A stretch of DNA of 64,000 nt, from assembly GCF_023195895.1 (NCBI RefSeq), contig NZ_JALPRK010000004.1:1-64000 (forward strand), in the 5' to 3' direction. A program made the position numbers and the translations under genes. The stretch comes from Paenibacillus mellifer. GTDB lineage: Bacteria; Bacillota; Bacilli; Paenibacillales; Paenibacillaceae. The notes beneath the pieces are model-generated. The model saw only the letters and a program-made list of their open reading frames with translations. It did no database searches and was not told where the DNA came from. Below are positions 33,716-42,804 of this stretch, piece by piece (position 1 is the first letter of the stretch; each line of letters opens with the position of its first letter).

Positions 33716-34801
33716 CTATTCGGTCAACTCTTCGATTTTCTCAGCAAAATACAGCTTATGCGCCTTTAGCACGACAATTTTCAACATCATATATACAGGT
33801 ATGGCTAAGATCATCCCCAGAATACCGCCAAAGTCACTGGCTACAAGCAACAGAACGATCGTTGTTAAGGGGTGAATATTAATCGTCTTACCGTATATGT
33901 ACGGAGAGATCAAGTTGCCTTCCACTTGTTGTGCAAGCACCACGATAAGGATGACCCATACGACCATGGATGGGGATACCGTGAACGCCACGATGACGCA
34001 AGGAATCGCTCCAAGCAACGCGCCGAAATACGGTATGAAGTTAAACAGTGCACCCACGACGGCCAGAAGCAGCGGGTAAGGCAAGCCGATCAACCAAAAT
34101 CCGATGAAGCTCATAAAGGCCAGCAACACGGCGCTAATCATGCGTCCCGCAATAAATCCCTTCAGCATATTATCGATATCATGAATGACGCTGGCACCGT
34201 CACGGCGATAACGAACCGGAAGCATCCGAACCAGCGCAGGCGTAACTCGCTCGTCTTCCTTCAGCATGTAATAAAGCAGGATGGGAACCGTACCTACTAC
34301 GATGACGAAATCGTTTAGAAAGGTCACCACATGCGATAAATAACCAGAGATGGCTTCCATGGCCGAATTCAGATATTCCGTCACTTTGTTCATCAGCTCC
34401 GGACTCGTCTCGTCCGTTACCATCGAGAAATATCGGTTGTTGCGGAAGTCGTTCATCTGCGATTGTACGCCGTTGATCAACTTCGGAACGTTATTCATAA
34501 ATTCGATGATCTGCTTCTGCAGCGGCGGCCAGACGACGATTAGGAAAATCGTGACCACGCCGGCGAACATGAGATAGATCAGCAGAATCGAAAGCATCCG
34601 GTTCAGCTTCTTGCTTTCCAGAAAATGCACGATCGGCCGCAGCAAGTAATAAAGAAATCCGGAAATCGTTAACGGGACAATCAGAATGGACACGAGCGTC
34701 ACCACTGGATTAAAGATAAAGCTGACCTTGGATAACAGATAGATGATCGTCAGCACCAGAATGATCCCTAGTGACGTTCGGTAAAAAGGGTGTTGCCACA
34801 C
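33716..34801 (-). CDS. AI-2E family (UPF0118) membrane transporter
   Basis: This 361-residue protein has about eight membrane segments. It shows the family's typical central soluble region (VPKLINGVQSQMNDFR) and C-terminal ISPYIYGKTINIHPLTTIV. Members export small molecules such as AI-2 or act as Na+/H+ antiporters, so the cargo is unknown. The start is GTG 34801 with GGAGGAACCCACC upstream. It is a single gene, or it follows the small gene at 34851 with a short gap. Confidence 0.85.
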   Translation of the reverse strand: MWQHPFYRTSLGIILVLTIIYLLSKVSFIFNPVVTLVSILIVPLTISGFLYYLLRPIVHFLESKKLNRMLSILLIYLMFAGVVTIFLIVVWPPLQKQIIEFMNNVPKLINGVQSQMNDFRNNRYFSMVTDETSPELMNKVTEYLNSAMEAISGYLSHVVTFLNDFVIVVGTVPILLYYMLKEDERVTPALVRMLPVRYRRDGASVIHDIDNMLKGFIAGRMISAVLLAFMSFIGFWLIGLPYPLLLAVVGALFNFIPYFGALLGAIPCVIVAFTVSPSMVVWVILIVVLAQQVEGNLISPYIYGKTINIHPLTTIVLLLVASDFGGILGMILAIPVYMMLKIVVLKAHKLYFAEKIEELTE

Positions 34802-34850
34802 GGTGGGTTCCTCCTCTCCCTCTCTCCCGGCTTATCCGGAAGGTTACGGG

Positions 34851-35123
34851 TCAAACCTCTGGTAGCGTATCCAGCGCGGCATCCAACAGGGTATCAAACC
34901 AATCGTCATCTTCCTCTAGCCGTGCATCAACCTCTAAAAGTTGTTCTTCTATTCCTGGCTCACCCGCATAATGAAGGCTGTAATCCCAATCCTTCCCCTT
35001 CGTGCTGAAGAACGTAATTTCATAGCCGGCTTTGTGCGAGTTGACTTCAAAGACGGTTTTGCCGAGGTACGACCCGTCCTCCTCTCGCTTCATTTCTGCG
35101 CGAACAATCTTTAACTCGGTCAT
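34851..35123 (-). CDS. Small conserved hypothetical protein
   Basis: The product has 90 residues from ATG 35123 (AAAGGAGTTGC upstream), starting MTELKIVRAEMKREEDG. It has an acidic tail (DARLEEDDDWFDTLLD). It looks like a compact beta-rich cytosolic protein known mainly from Bacillales. I cannot name a function. Confidence 0.65.
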   Translation of the reverse strand: MTELKIVRAEMKREEDGSYLGKTVFEVNSHKAGYEITFFSTKGKDWDYSLHYAGEPGIEEQLLEVDARLEEDDDWFDTLLDAALDTLPEV

Positions 35124-35244
35124 GCGTATCGCAACTCCTTTATCTGGCATAAACTTATTTTTATGAATGGACAGTCTTCTTGCAATATCTTACCATGATT
35201 TAAGTCAATAACAATATGCAGAACTTGTACGGAGGTAACTTCAC

Positions 35245-36594
35245 TTGCCGAAACGAAAAAAAGCTGTGCTATCTCCCGCGAAAATATTAACCTTCGGTTT
35301 TGCGATGGTCATCACGCTTGGCGCATTTCTGCTCTCGCTTGCTCCCGCAACGGCGGAGGGTCATCGTCTTGGGTTGATCGATGCGTTTTTCACCGCGACT
35401 TCGGCCGCTTGCGTGACCGGACTTACGGTCGTGGATACCGGCACACATTTCACCGTGTTTGGACAAGTCGTTGTCCTGCTGCTGTTACAGATCGGCGGGC
35501 TTGGTTTTACGACGGTCGGCACCTTGATCTCGCTCGCCTTCAACCGCCGGATTTCGCTGCGCGAACGGCTGGTATTGCAGGAATCGCTGAACCATCATCA
35601 GATCGGCGGATTGCTTCCCTTGATCCTGCGCGTCATGGCGTATTCCTTGACAATCGAAGCGACCGGCGCGCTACTCCTATTCGTCCGTTTCGCCCAGGAC
35701 ATGCCGATTGGACAAGCGATATATTTCGGAATCTTTCATAGCGTTTCGATATTCAACAACGGCGGCTTCGATTTATTCGGTCGAATTTACGGACCTTTTA
35801 GCGGGTTGGCAGCATATGCCAGCGACCCGTTCGTCAACCTTGTTGTCATGCTTTTGATATTCCTCGGCGGGATTGGCTTCATCGTGATTGCCGACTTGCT
35901 GGGTTACAGGCAAAACCGGCGACTGTCACTCCATACGAAGGTCGTTCTGACGATGTCCGGCATCCTGACGGCCGTCGGCGCCATTATTTTATTGTTGATC
36001 GAAGCGAATAATCCGCATACCCTAGGCCCGATGAATGGGGTGGATCGCATCTTCGCCAGTTTCTTTCATTCTATCAGCTCCCGGTCCGGCGGAGTCAGCA
36101 CCGTACCCGTGGCGGATATGGAGCAATCCAGCCAGTTTTTGCTGATCTTGCTCATGTTCATCGGTGCGGCTCCGGGATCAACCGGCGGCGGGATCAAAAT
36201 CACGGTATTTGCCATTTTGCTCGGGGCGATGTATGCGATGATGCGCGGGAATCGGGATATTATCTTCTTTCGGCAACGATTGCCCAAGGCTTCGATCATT
36301 AAGGCGATTACGCAAACTTGGCTGGCGATGTTTCTAGTCATTACTGTCGCCATGGTGTTATCCGCGCTTGAGGACGCTCCGTTCCTGACGTTGCTCTTTG
36401 AGACAACCTCCGCGTTTGCCACCGCCGGTATGAGCCTCGGCCTGACGCCAGAGCTGACCGAGATCAGCAAAGTGCTGCTCAGCGCAGTGATGTTCCTCGG
36501 ACGGATCGGACCGCTGACGCTGGCTTATGCAATTAACTCGGGGACCAAAAAGGAATTGCTGAAGTACCCGGAAGGCAAAATTATTATTGGCTGA
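35245..36594 (+). CDS. TrkH/KtrB-type potassium transporter subunit
   Basis: This is a 449-residue channel-like transporter with four repeated P-loop segments: TSAACVTGLTVVDT, SVSIFNNGGFDLF, SISSRSGGVSTVP and TTSAFATAGMSLGL. It matches KtrB of Bacillales, which imports K+ with a KtrA/C regulator that is not present here. The start is TTG 35245, with GGAGGTAACTTCAC upstream. GSTGGGIKI after the third loop is typical. The RCK partner must be encoded elsewhere. Confidence 0.9.
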   Translation: MPKRKKAVLSPAKILTFGFAMVITLGAFLLSLAPATAEGHRLGLIDAFFTATSAACVTGLTVVDTGTHFTVFGQVVVLLLLQIGGLGFTTVGTLISLAFNRRISLRERLVLQESLNHHQIGGLLPLILRVMAYSLTIEATGALLLFVRFAQDMPIGQAIYFGIFHSVSIFNNGGFDLFGRIYGPFSGLAAYASDPFVNLVVMLLIFLGGIGFIVIADLLGYRQNRRLSLHTKVVLTMSGILTAVGAIILLLIEANNPHTLGPMNGVDRIFASFFHSISSRSGGVSTVPVADMEQSSQFLLILLMFIGAAPGSTGGGIKITVFAILLGAMYAMMRGNRDIIFFRQRLPKASIIKAITQTWLAMFLVITVAMVLSALEDAPFLTLLFETTSAFATAGMSLGLTPELTEISKVLLSAVMFLGRIGPLTLAYAINSGTKKELLKYPEGKIIIG

Positions 36595-36679
36595 CCCCTT
36601 CGGCCAACATTACAAATTCGTAATGAGATAGTGTATGATAAGACAATAACCTATTTCCAAAGTATGGAGGAGACCGTAT

Positions 36680-37912
36680 ATGTCCGATTTTCAAACGAAA
36701 CTGGAAAAATATGCAGAACTGGCCGTCAAAATAGGCGTAAACGTACAGCCCGGCCAAACCCTGATCATTAATGCGACCATCGATTGCGCTGAGCTCGTCC
36801 GTCTGATTGTCAAGCAAGCTTATGAAGCCGGCGCCAGATTTGTCAAAGTGAACTGGAGCGACGATGTAGTGACTCGCCTTCGCTATGATATGGCTGCTGA
36901 GGATTCCTTCCTGGACGAACCCAAATGGTACGCCGGTGAAATGCTGGAATTCGTGGAGAATGGCGCGGCCGTGCTGCACGTAATTTCTTCCGATCCCGAT
37001 TTACTGAAGGGCGTATCCACCGAGCGACTCACCAACCATCAGAAAACGTACGGCAAAGCGATGAGTAAATATCGCGAGATGCAGATGTCCGATAAATTCA
37101 GCTGGTCGATCGTTGCGGTTCCCTCCAAGGTTTGGGCGGATAAAGTGTTCCCTGACCTTCCGGAAGAACAACGTGTTCAAGCCTTGTGGGAAGCCATCTT
37201 CCGCACAGTTCGCTTGGATCAGCCAGATCCGATTGCCGCTTGGCAGCAACATATTGACAATTTGACACAGAAATCCGATTATTTGAACGCAAAACGTTAT
37301 AAAAAGCTGCATTATAAAGCTCCTGGGACGGATCTCACGATCGAGCTTCCGGAAGGCCACCTGTGGGTTGCCGCCGAAAGCATCAACGCGCAAGGTAATA
37401 CGTTCCTGGCCAATCTGCCTACGGAAGAAGTCTTCACCGCTCCGCTCAAAACGGGAGTAAGCGGAACGGTAGCTGCTACGAAGCCGCTCAGCTACCGAGG
37501 TACCATTATCGACCGCTTCTCGTTGACCTTTGAAAATGGACGAATTGTGGATTATCAAGCAGAAGTTGGCGCCGACGTTCTGAAGCAACTCGTCGAGTTG
37601 GACGAAGGTTCGCATTATCTTGGTGAAGTGGCGCTTGTCCCGCATAACTCCCCGATCTCTCAATCGGGCATTTTGTTCTACAATACATTATTCGATGAGA
37701 ATGCCTCCAACCACCTGGCGATCGGCAATGCCTACGCCTTTAACCTGGAGGGCGGGAAATCGATGTCCCAAGACGAACTGGCGAAACGTGGATTGAATTC
37801 CAGCTTGGCGCACGAGGACTTTATGGTCGGGTCCGCGGAGATGGATATTTTTGGAGTCACTGCGGATGGCAAGGAAGAACCTATCTTTGCTAAAGGAAAC
37901 TGGGCAATCTGA
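36680..37912 (+). CDS. M29-family aminopeptidase
   Basis: This is a 410-residue metallo-aminopeptidase of the AmpS/thermophilic M29 group. Ligand-bearing blocks expected for the family are present (WVAAESINAQG, DEGSHYLGEVALV, FDENASNHLAIG, LAHEDFMVGS). It cleaves N-terminal residues from peptides in the cytosol; there is no signal peptide. TATGGAGGAGACCG precedes the ATG. It is a single gene followed by a strong terminator. Confidence 0.9.
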   Translation: MSDFQTKLEKYAELAVKIGVNVQPGQTLIINATIDCAELVRLIVKQAYEAGARFVKVNWSDDVVTRLRYDMAAEDSFLDEPKWYAGEMLEFVENGAAVLHVISSDPDLLKGVSTERLTNHQKTYGKAMSKYREMQMSDKFSWSIVAVPSKVWADKVFPDLPEEQRVQALWEAIFRTVRLDQPDPIAAWQQHIDNLTQKSDYLNAKRYKKLHYKAPGTDLTIELPEGHLWVAAESINAQGNTFLANLPTEEVFTAPLKTGVSGTVAATKPLSYRGTIIDRFSLTFENGRIVDYQAEVGADVLKQLVELDEGSHYLGEVALVPHNSPISQSGILFYNTLFDENASNHLAIGNAYAFNLEGGKSMSQDELAKRGLNSSLAHEDFMVGSAEMDIFGVTADGKEEPIFAKGNWAI

Positions 37913-37922
37913 TCTGAAATTC

Positions 37923-37970
37923 AAAAAGCGCCTCCCCGGCAGATTCGTTCTGCCAGAGGGGCGCTTTTAT
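37923..37970. terminator. Convergent terminator (M29 peptidase / MFS)
   Basis: AAAAGCGCC pairs with GGGGCGCTTTT around an inner GGCAG/CTGCC stem. T-runs are present on both strands. Confidence 0.85.
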
Positions 37971-37982
37971 CATGTTCGCACA

Positions 37983-39197
37983 TCAATTGGATGATTCGAC
38001 ATTCACAGATCGCGTGGATGACGTATAAGCTCGGCTCCGTTGGATCATCACCGCAGTCGCACTTAAGAGCACCAGTAATGCTAGGAATCCGGACAATATC
38101 CATGCCGATAAGTCAGCACCGCCAAAGTCCATGCTCTCTCCCATCATGAGGGGCAGTAACGCGCCCCCAACGCCTCCAGAGGCAATCAATAAGCTGGGTG
38201 TCGTTTCCTCCGTGCCCGGCAACAGCTTATTAGCAAAAACGAGCGCGATGGAGAACAGCCCCGACATAAATAACCCAAACAGAACGATCAGCGTAAACAG
38301 CAAAGCGAGTCCTCCGCTCATCGCAAACAAGGAAATGACGATGAAGCTGATCAGACAACCCAAGGCCACATAACGGCTATAGGAGATTCGCTCCGCGACG
38401 ACCCCGGCAAATACTCGTCCAAACGTCATGGCCACCCAGAACAAGGTTACGCTGAAAGCGGCGGTTGGTTTATCGATCCCTAGCTTCTCAATCAGTAGTG
38501 AAGGCAAGAAATTGACGAAGCTCATCTCTGTACCAACGTACACGAAGAAGAACACAAGAAAGACAACGAGCAGCAACCCTCGGGTTCCCTGATAAGGCTT
38601 CAGCCAATTCCCCTTCTCTGCCGTCTTCTCGCTCCTAGCCTGAAGGGTCTCTTTGAACTCACCGAAACGGCCTTTTCCCCAGGCAAACAATAGGACGAAT
38701 GCCAGAACCGAAACCAGAAGAAACGTGTATCTCCAGTTCTCCAAACGTATAAAAGCCCCGGCAGCCAGCGGCATCAGAAGCGCCCCGAGTCCGAAGAACA
38801 CCTCCAACCGACTCATTGCCACGGCGGTTCTTTCCGTGAAGGTAGCGATAATAATCGTTCCGATTACCGCTTCAATCATCCCAAACCCAAAGCCAGCTAC
38901 GGCCCCAACAACGTACATCCACTCCCATAGCGGGAGCAGCGTATAAACGAACTCCGCCGCGCACAACATCCCGGTAGCAATTAGCAATCCGTTCAGCTTA
39001 CCGAGTCTTGCAATCAACAAAGGGCATAGTAGAACTCCCACCAAGAAACCGGAAAACTGGGCAAAGATCAGCAGTCCTCCGTCTCCGTAATCTCTCCCGT
39101 AATACTCCAGCAAACTAGGCATCAACGATCCCACTACGACGTGAGCCAAACCGATCAACAGATAGGACCAGCATCCCATCCAAAATAAACTTTTCAC
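37983..39197 (-). CDS. MFS transporter
   Basis: This is a 404-residue, 12-helix major-facilitator protein. ARLGKLNGLL marks the loop 2-3 region, and FGFGMIEAVIGTII and WVAMTFGRVFAGVVAERI lie in the later helices. The overall look is that of YfkF/FucP-like or sugar/drug MFS members, and the substrate cannot be assigned. It is a single gene, divergent from the sigma factor at 39413. Confidence 0.85.
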   Translation of the reverse strand: MKSLFWMGCWSYLLIGLAHVVVGSLMPSLLEYYGRDYGDGGLLIFAQFSGFLVGVLLCPLLIARLGKLNGLLIATGMLCAAEFVYTLLPLWEWMYVVGAVAGFGFGMIEAVIGTIIIATFTERTAVAMSRLEVFFGLGALLMPLAAGAFIRLENWRYTFLLVSVLAFVLLFAWGKGRFGEFKETLQARSEKTAEKGNWLKPYQGTRGLLLVVFLVFFFVYVGTEMSFVNFLPSLLIEKLGIDKPTAAFSVTLFWVAMTFGRVFAGVVAERISYSRYVALGCLISFIVISLFAMSGGLALLFTLIVLFGLFMSGLFSIALVFANKLLPGTEETTPSLLIASGGVGGALLPLMMGESMDFGGADLSAWILSGFLALLVLLSATAVMIQRSRAYTSSTRSVNVESSN

Positions 39198-39412
39198 GTA
39201 TTCTCTCCTCTCGCCTCACAAAGCTGCAGAAAACACACTTCCTTCATTGTAATAGATCTCACCCGCTACGTCATCTGTTGAAACCTGGCGAAACCCATCA
39301 GAATTTTGTGATGTCTATGGAAAAAGATTCCTTTTATAGTGAAGATAGAGTAAAATTGGGATAGAGTGATTGGTAAAATGGGGTTTAGGATACGAGATAG
39401 AGAGGTAACTTT

Positions 39413-40000
39413 ATGTCCAGTCGGTTACAGTATTTACTTACCGCAAATTATTTGGAACTGCCTGAACAACTGCAGGAAGAAGTCTACTACGCCTTTTTCG
39501 ATTTGGTATACGGAACCATCTATTATATGGTGAAGGATCATCAAGCAACCGAAGACATTCTTCAGGAAGCGTTCCTGATGGTAGTCCTCAAGAAGCCGGC
39601 TATCGATAACGAAATCAGCTTACGCGCGTGGCTGAGAACGGTCTCCCGGAATATGGCCATCACCTATTTACGTAAGAATCGGAAACATGATTGTACCGTG
39701 GACTCGGATTGTGCGATTCAGGAAGTCGCCGCAACGACTTGGCCGGAGGATTCGGTAGAGGGTTGCGTGGAAACCAAGCTGTTAGAGGAAGCCATCAGTT
39801 CGTATTTACATCATATTAAGCCGGAATACCGCGAGTTGCTTGAATATCGCTGGAAGCAAGGCCTCAGCTATAAAGAAATTGCCGATCGAATGGGTTTATG
39901 TGAGAATCTTGTCCGGCAACGGTTATACCGTACCCGGGAAGGAATTAGAAAAATGCTGAATACGCAATGGGACGAGCAAAAACCGGATGCCTCGATCTAA
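39413..40000 (+). CDS. ECF-like RNA polymerase sigma factor
   Basis: This is a 195-residue sigma-70 family factor. Region 2 (about 25-95) has HQATEDILQEAF and TVSRNMAITYLRKNRK. A short linker follows, then region 4 (about 130-185) with YRWKQGLSYKEIADRMGLCENLVRQRL. There is no obvious anti-sigma gene beside it; the next gene is convergent. Its promoter region 39198-39412 contains no clear own-promoter consensus that I can defend. Confidence 0.88.
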   Translation: MSSRLQYLLTANYLELPEQLQEEVYYAFFDLVYGTIYYMVKDHQATEDILQEAFLMVVLKKPAIDNEISLRAWLRTVSRNMAITYLRKNRKHDCTVDSDCAIQEVAATTWPEDSVEGCVETKLLEEAISSYLHHIKPEYRELLEYRWKQGLSYKEIADRMGLCENLVRQRLYRTREGIRKMLNTQWDEQKPDASI

Positions 40001-40016
40001 TCGAGACATCCGGTTT
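39977..40016 (+). terminator. Terminator overlapping the sigma factor stop
   Basis: AAAACCGGATGCCTCGA pairs with TCGAGACATCCGGTTTT, followed by ATTTG. Confidence 0.8.
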
Positions 40017-40025
40017 TATTTGAAT

Positions 40026-41387
40026 TTAAGCGCCTGCTTCTTCCAACGGCAAGAGCTGTTGCCGTATAAGCTTCACGCGAGAGATTCTCTTGTTGTCGGT
40101 TTCCTCTACCACGTAAGTATATTCGCCGTATTCCACGGTTTGCCCCACCTGAGGTGGCAGAATATCGATGCGTGAATACAACCAACCGCCAATCGTATCA
40201 TAATCGTCGGAATCCAGCTCCAGACCAAATCGGTCATTAATCGACTCGATTAACATCAACCCATCGATCGAATACTCACGAGTATCTAGCTGCTCGATGC
40301 CGGGGCGTTCCTCGTCAAACTCATCCTGAATTTCGCCGACGATCTCCTCGACGATATCCTCCAACGTGACCATCCCGGAGGTTCCGCCGTATTCATCAAT
40401 CAGAATGGCGATTTGCGTTCTCCCCCGCTGCATGCGTTTCATTAAATCGCTGATTGGAATAGATTCCGGTACAGCCATGATCGGACGGATTAAATCGCGT
40501 AGATTGCGGGTTTGGGAGCGAATCAAATCTTTAATATGAATAAATCCGATAATATGGTCTTTATCCTGATTGCAGACAGGATAACGGGTTCTTGTGCCTT
40601 CCAACGCGATTTCCAGGTTCTCTTCCAGGGTATGCTGGGTGTACAAACAAATCATTTCGGTTCGGGGAATCATAATCTCTCGAGCGGTGGTATCCGCGAA
40701 CTCGAAAATATTATCCACCAGCGACATTTCCGTGCTGTCGATCAAACCGCTTTCGCTGCTCTCTTTCATCATCACCCGAATTTCTTCCTCCGTATGCAGC
40801 GAGTCCTGCTCCGATACCGGTGCGATCCCGAATAACCGCAAGAGGCCGGAAGAAAGTCCGTTTAAGATCCAGATGAACGGGTACATCAACCGGTAAAATA
40901 TACGCATCGGCCAGGCGAACCATAACGTAATGGTCTCGGCTTTGCGGACGGCGATTGTCTTCGGGGCCAGTTCCCCTAACACGATATGAAGAATGGCAAT
41001 GAGAATAAACGAAACGGCGAACGAAACGATAACCACCGGTCTTTCGCCAAATCCCATCATTTCAAACAGCGGTCCAAGTATGCGAGCTACCACCGGTTCG
41101 CCTAGCCAGCCGAGCCCAAGCGAGCTGAGGGTAATCCCAACCTGACAAGCCGACAAATAGCCTTCTAATCGGCCTAACTGATCTTTAGCGATTCTCGCAT
41201 TCCTTCGGCCCTCTTCGGCTAAAGCCTCGATCCGGGAGTTCTTCACCTTCACGATGGCAAATTCGGCCGATACGAAAAATCCGTTTAGCAACACCAATAA
41301 CACCATGAATCCTACAGAATAAAGACTCGGTAAAGGGTCACCCAATACGTTTCCTATTCCCGCCGGTCTGGCGACGAATAGGTGCAC
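40026..41387 (-). CDS. CNNM/CorC (HlyC)-type membrane protein with CBS pair
   Basis: The product has up to 453 residues. A DUF21/CNNM membrane domain (about 20-200, LLNGFFVSAEFAIVKVK, AYLSACQVGITLSSLGLGW variant) precedes two CBS repeats (about 215-335, MIPRTEMICLY, IAILIDEYGGTSGMVT). A CorC_HlyC domain closes the chain. The family handles Mg2+ or Co2+ efflux. The start is uncertain: GTG 41387 overlaps its own GGAGG, and TTG 41345 has AGGAAACG upstream and would give 439 residues. The leader 41388-41560 holds no element I recognise. Confidence 0.85.
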   Translation of the reverse strand: MHLFVARPAGIGNVLGDPLPSLYSVGFMVLLVLLNGFFVSAEFAIVKVKNSRIEALAEEGRRNARIAKDQLGRLEGYLSACQVGITLSSLGLGWLGEPVVARILGPLFEMMGFGERPVVIVSFAVSFILIAILHIVLGELAPKTIAVRKAETITLWFAWPMRIFYRLMYPFIWILNGLSSGLLRLFGIAPVSEQDSLHTEEEIRVMMKESSESGLIDSTEMSLVDNIFEFADTTAREIMIPRTEMICLYTQHTLEENLEIALEGTRTRYPVCNQDKDHIIGFIHIKDLIRSQTRNLRDLIRPIMAVPESIPISDLMKRMQRGRTQIAILIDEYGGTSGMVTLEDIVEEIVGEIQDEFDEERPGIEQLDTREYSIDGLMLIESINDRFGLELDSDDYDTIGGWLYSRIDILPPQVGQTVEYGEYTYVVEETDNKRISRVKLIRQQLLPLEEAGA

Positions 41388-41584
41388 CTCCTTCGTGGAT
41401 TGAAATCATCGAACATCCATTGCTTTGCATATGAGAATTGCAGCTTTAATTTCCCAAGGGATTTCATCTCCTTTAGCCGTGCGGTTGCATCCTGTATGAT
41501 GAATTCTTCTTAATTATATTATTATACACTACACAGTCAAACGCTGCGGTATTCCTGACGAACAGGCGTGGCAGGCTTGAAAAA

Positions 41585-41617
41585 ATAAAAAAGGCCCCCT
41601 CTTGGCAAGGGGACCTA
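41585..41617 (-). terminator. Terminator after gerQ
   Basis: AGGTCCCCTT and AGGGGGCCT pair on the minus strand, followed by TTTTTTATTTTTT. Confidence 0.85.
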
Positions 41618-41623
41618 AGCAGC

Positions 41624-42070
41624 TTATCTTCGGGTTGGAGGCGGAGAACCGATTACGCCAGGATATTGATAGACGAGCGGTTCGTCGAACGTCGCATAGT
41701 CGAAATTAACCATCAGCATGACCGTCCGCACACCGGTTGTGGGATCGCTGATGATGATATGGTCACGGCCGGCGGCTTCCAGCACGCCCTTGAAGATCTT
41801 CGCGTTCCATTCGCTGTTGTTCTCGTATGTCATGTAGAATGTGCCGATTTTGCCTAAATTCAGACGGAAAATGTTTTCGATGTACGATTGCTCATAGTTC
41901 TGAATCGGCATGGGCATGACCGTGCCGCCGGGCGTCATTGGGCTTCCACTAGGCACTTGCGGAGGCATTCCCCCTCCCGTTTGCTGTGGGTATCCGCCTA
42001 AGCCAGGCATTGACGGATAAGTACCATGGCCTGCGGGATAAGCTGCTGGCCGAAATTGCTGAGTAAACAT
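41624..42070 (-). CDS. gerQ: Spore coat protein GerQ
   Basis: From ATG 42070 the gene encodes 148 residues. The ATG at 42079 is too close to its AGGAGG, whereas 42070 is nine bases from it. A Gly/Pro/Met-rich N-terminal half (about 1-55) precedes the conserved GerQ domain (SYIENIFRLNLGKIGTFY, then AGRDHIIISDP). GerQ is a coat protein needed for CwlJ to localise; both are needed for Ca-DPA-triggered germination. cwlJ lies directly upstream as a two-gene operon, which supports the identification. Confidence 0.92.
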   Translation of the reverse strand: MFTQQFRPAAYPAGHGTYPSMPGLGGYPQQTGGGMPPQVPSGSPMTPGGTVMPMPIQNYEQSYIENIFRLNLGKIGTFYMTYENNSEWNAKIFKGVLEAAGRDHIIISDPTTGVRTVMLMVNFDYATFDEPLVYQYPGVIGSPPPTRR

Positions 42071-42113
42071 GCAATTCATTCCTCCTCATAATTGATCTAA
42101 CGAAATGTTGATG

Positions 42114-42536
42114 TTAATATACGGCAGGGCAATCTCCTGCGGATGGAGAGAAGAAACAGTGTGATTTGAACCGACCGGTGTTTTGCTGGTTATACCAGGT
42201 TGCCGGGCAATCTCCCGCAGGCCGAAAAAACCATAAGGCGTTGGAAGCCGGCCAGACCCTTTCGCCATTGATGACGCGCTGCGCCAATCGAATATCGCGA
42301 TCACGAGCCCTCTGGTAGAAATAGCCCTTCACGGTTGCTTCGAACCCGCCGGGATTTTGAAATACCATTCGGTTCATGTCACGGATATTCTGGAAGTCAA
42401 GACAATTGCCCAAGATCCGGTTGACCCCGACATTGCCGACCATCAGCATGCCCTGTTCGCCTTCTCCTTCCGCCTCTGCGCGCATCAGGCGCGCCAGCAG
42501 CCTTACATCTTCGGAGTTCGCTTTAATGACAGCCAA
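42114..42536 (-). CDS. cwlJ: Spore cortex-lytic enzyme CwlJ
   Basis: This is a 140-residue SleB/CwlJ-type cell-wall hydrolase with no SleB-like signal or peptidoglycan-binding module, as in CwlJ. Key features are the catalytic Glu in LARLMRAEAEGEGEQG, VGNVGVNRI, and the aromatic end ALWFFRPAGDCPATWYNQ. The start is TTG 42536, with GGAGGAGGAG upstream. It opens the cortex during germination and forms an operon with gerQ. Confidence 0.93.
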   Translation of the reverse strand: MAVIKANSEDVRLLARLMRAEAEGEGEQGMLMVGNVGVNRILGNCLDFQNIRDMNRMVFQNPGGFEATVKGYFYQRARDRDIRLAQRVINGERVWPASNALWFFRPAGDCPATWYNQQNTGRFKSHCFFSPSAGDCPAVY

Positions 42537-42804
42537 ATTGGCTCCTCCTCCCTCTCTGCTGAACGATATATCTTATGTGCTCCCGCCTATCTTGGTGCTT
42601 GAGCGCTGGTAAAAATTCGGTGTCAAGACTTCGTTTGTCCATCCACATGTGAATACGGTTACAATATTGAACATTTCGTGACTATTTCTATGGACGCGCT
42701 TACACGAATAGCATATACTGTAGATGAATAACGTTTCTTTATACGTTTTTGCTGGTTTCTTTATAAAACGGTTGCTTCATTTTACCTTTTTAGGAGGTTA
42801 CCTC

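Noticed and set aside
41388-41560. Metal riboswitch upstream of the CorC-type gene
   Set aside because: I looked for M-box and yybP-ykoY signatures and could not fit either.
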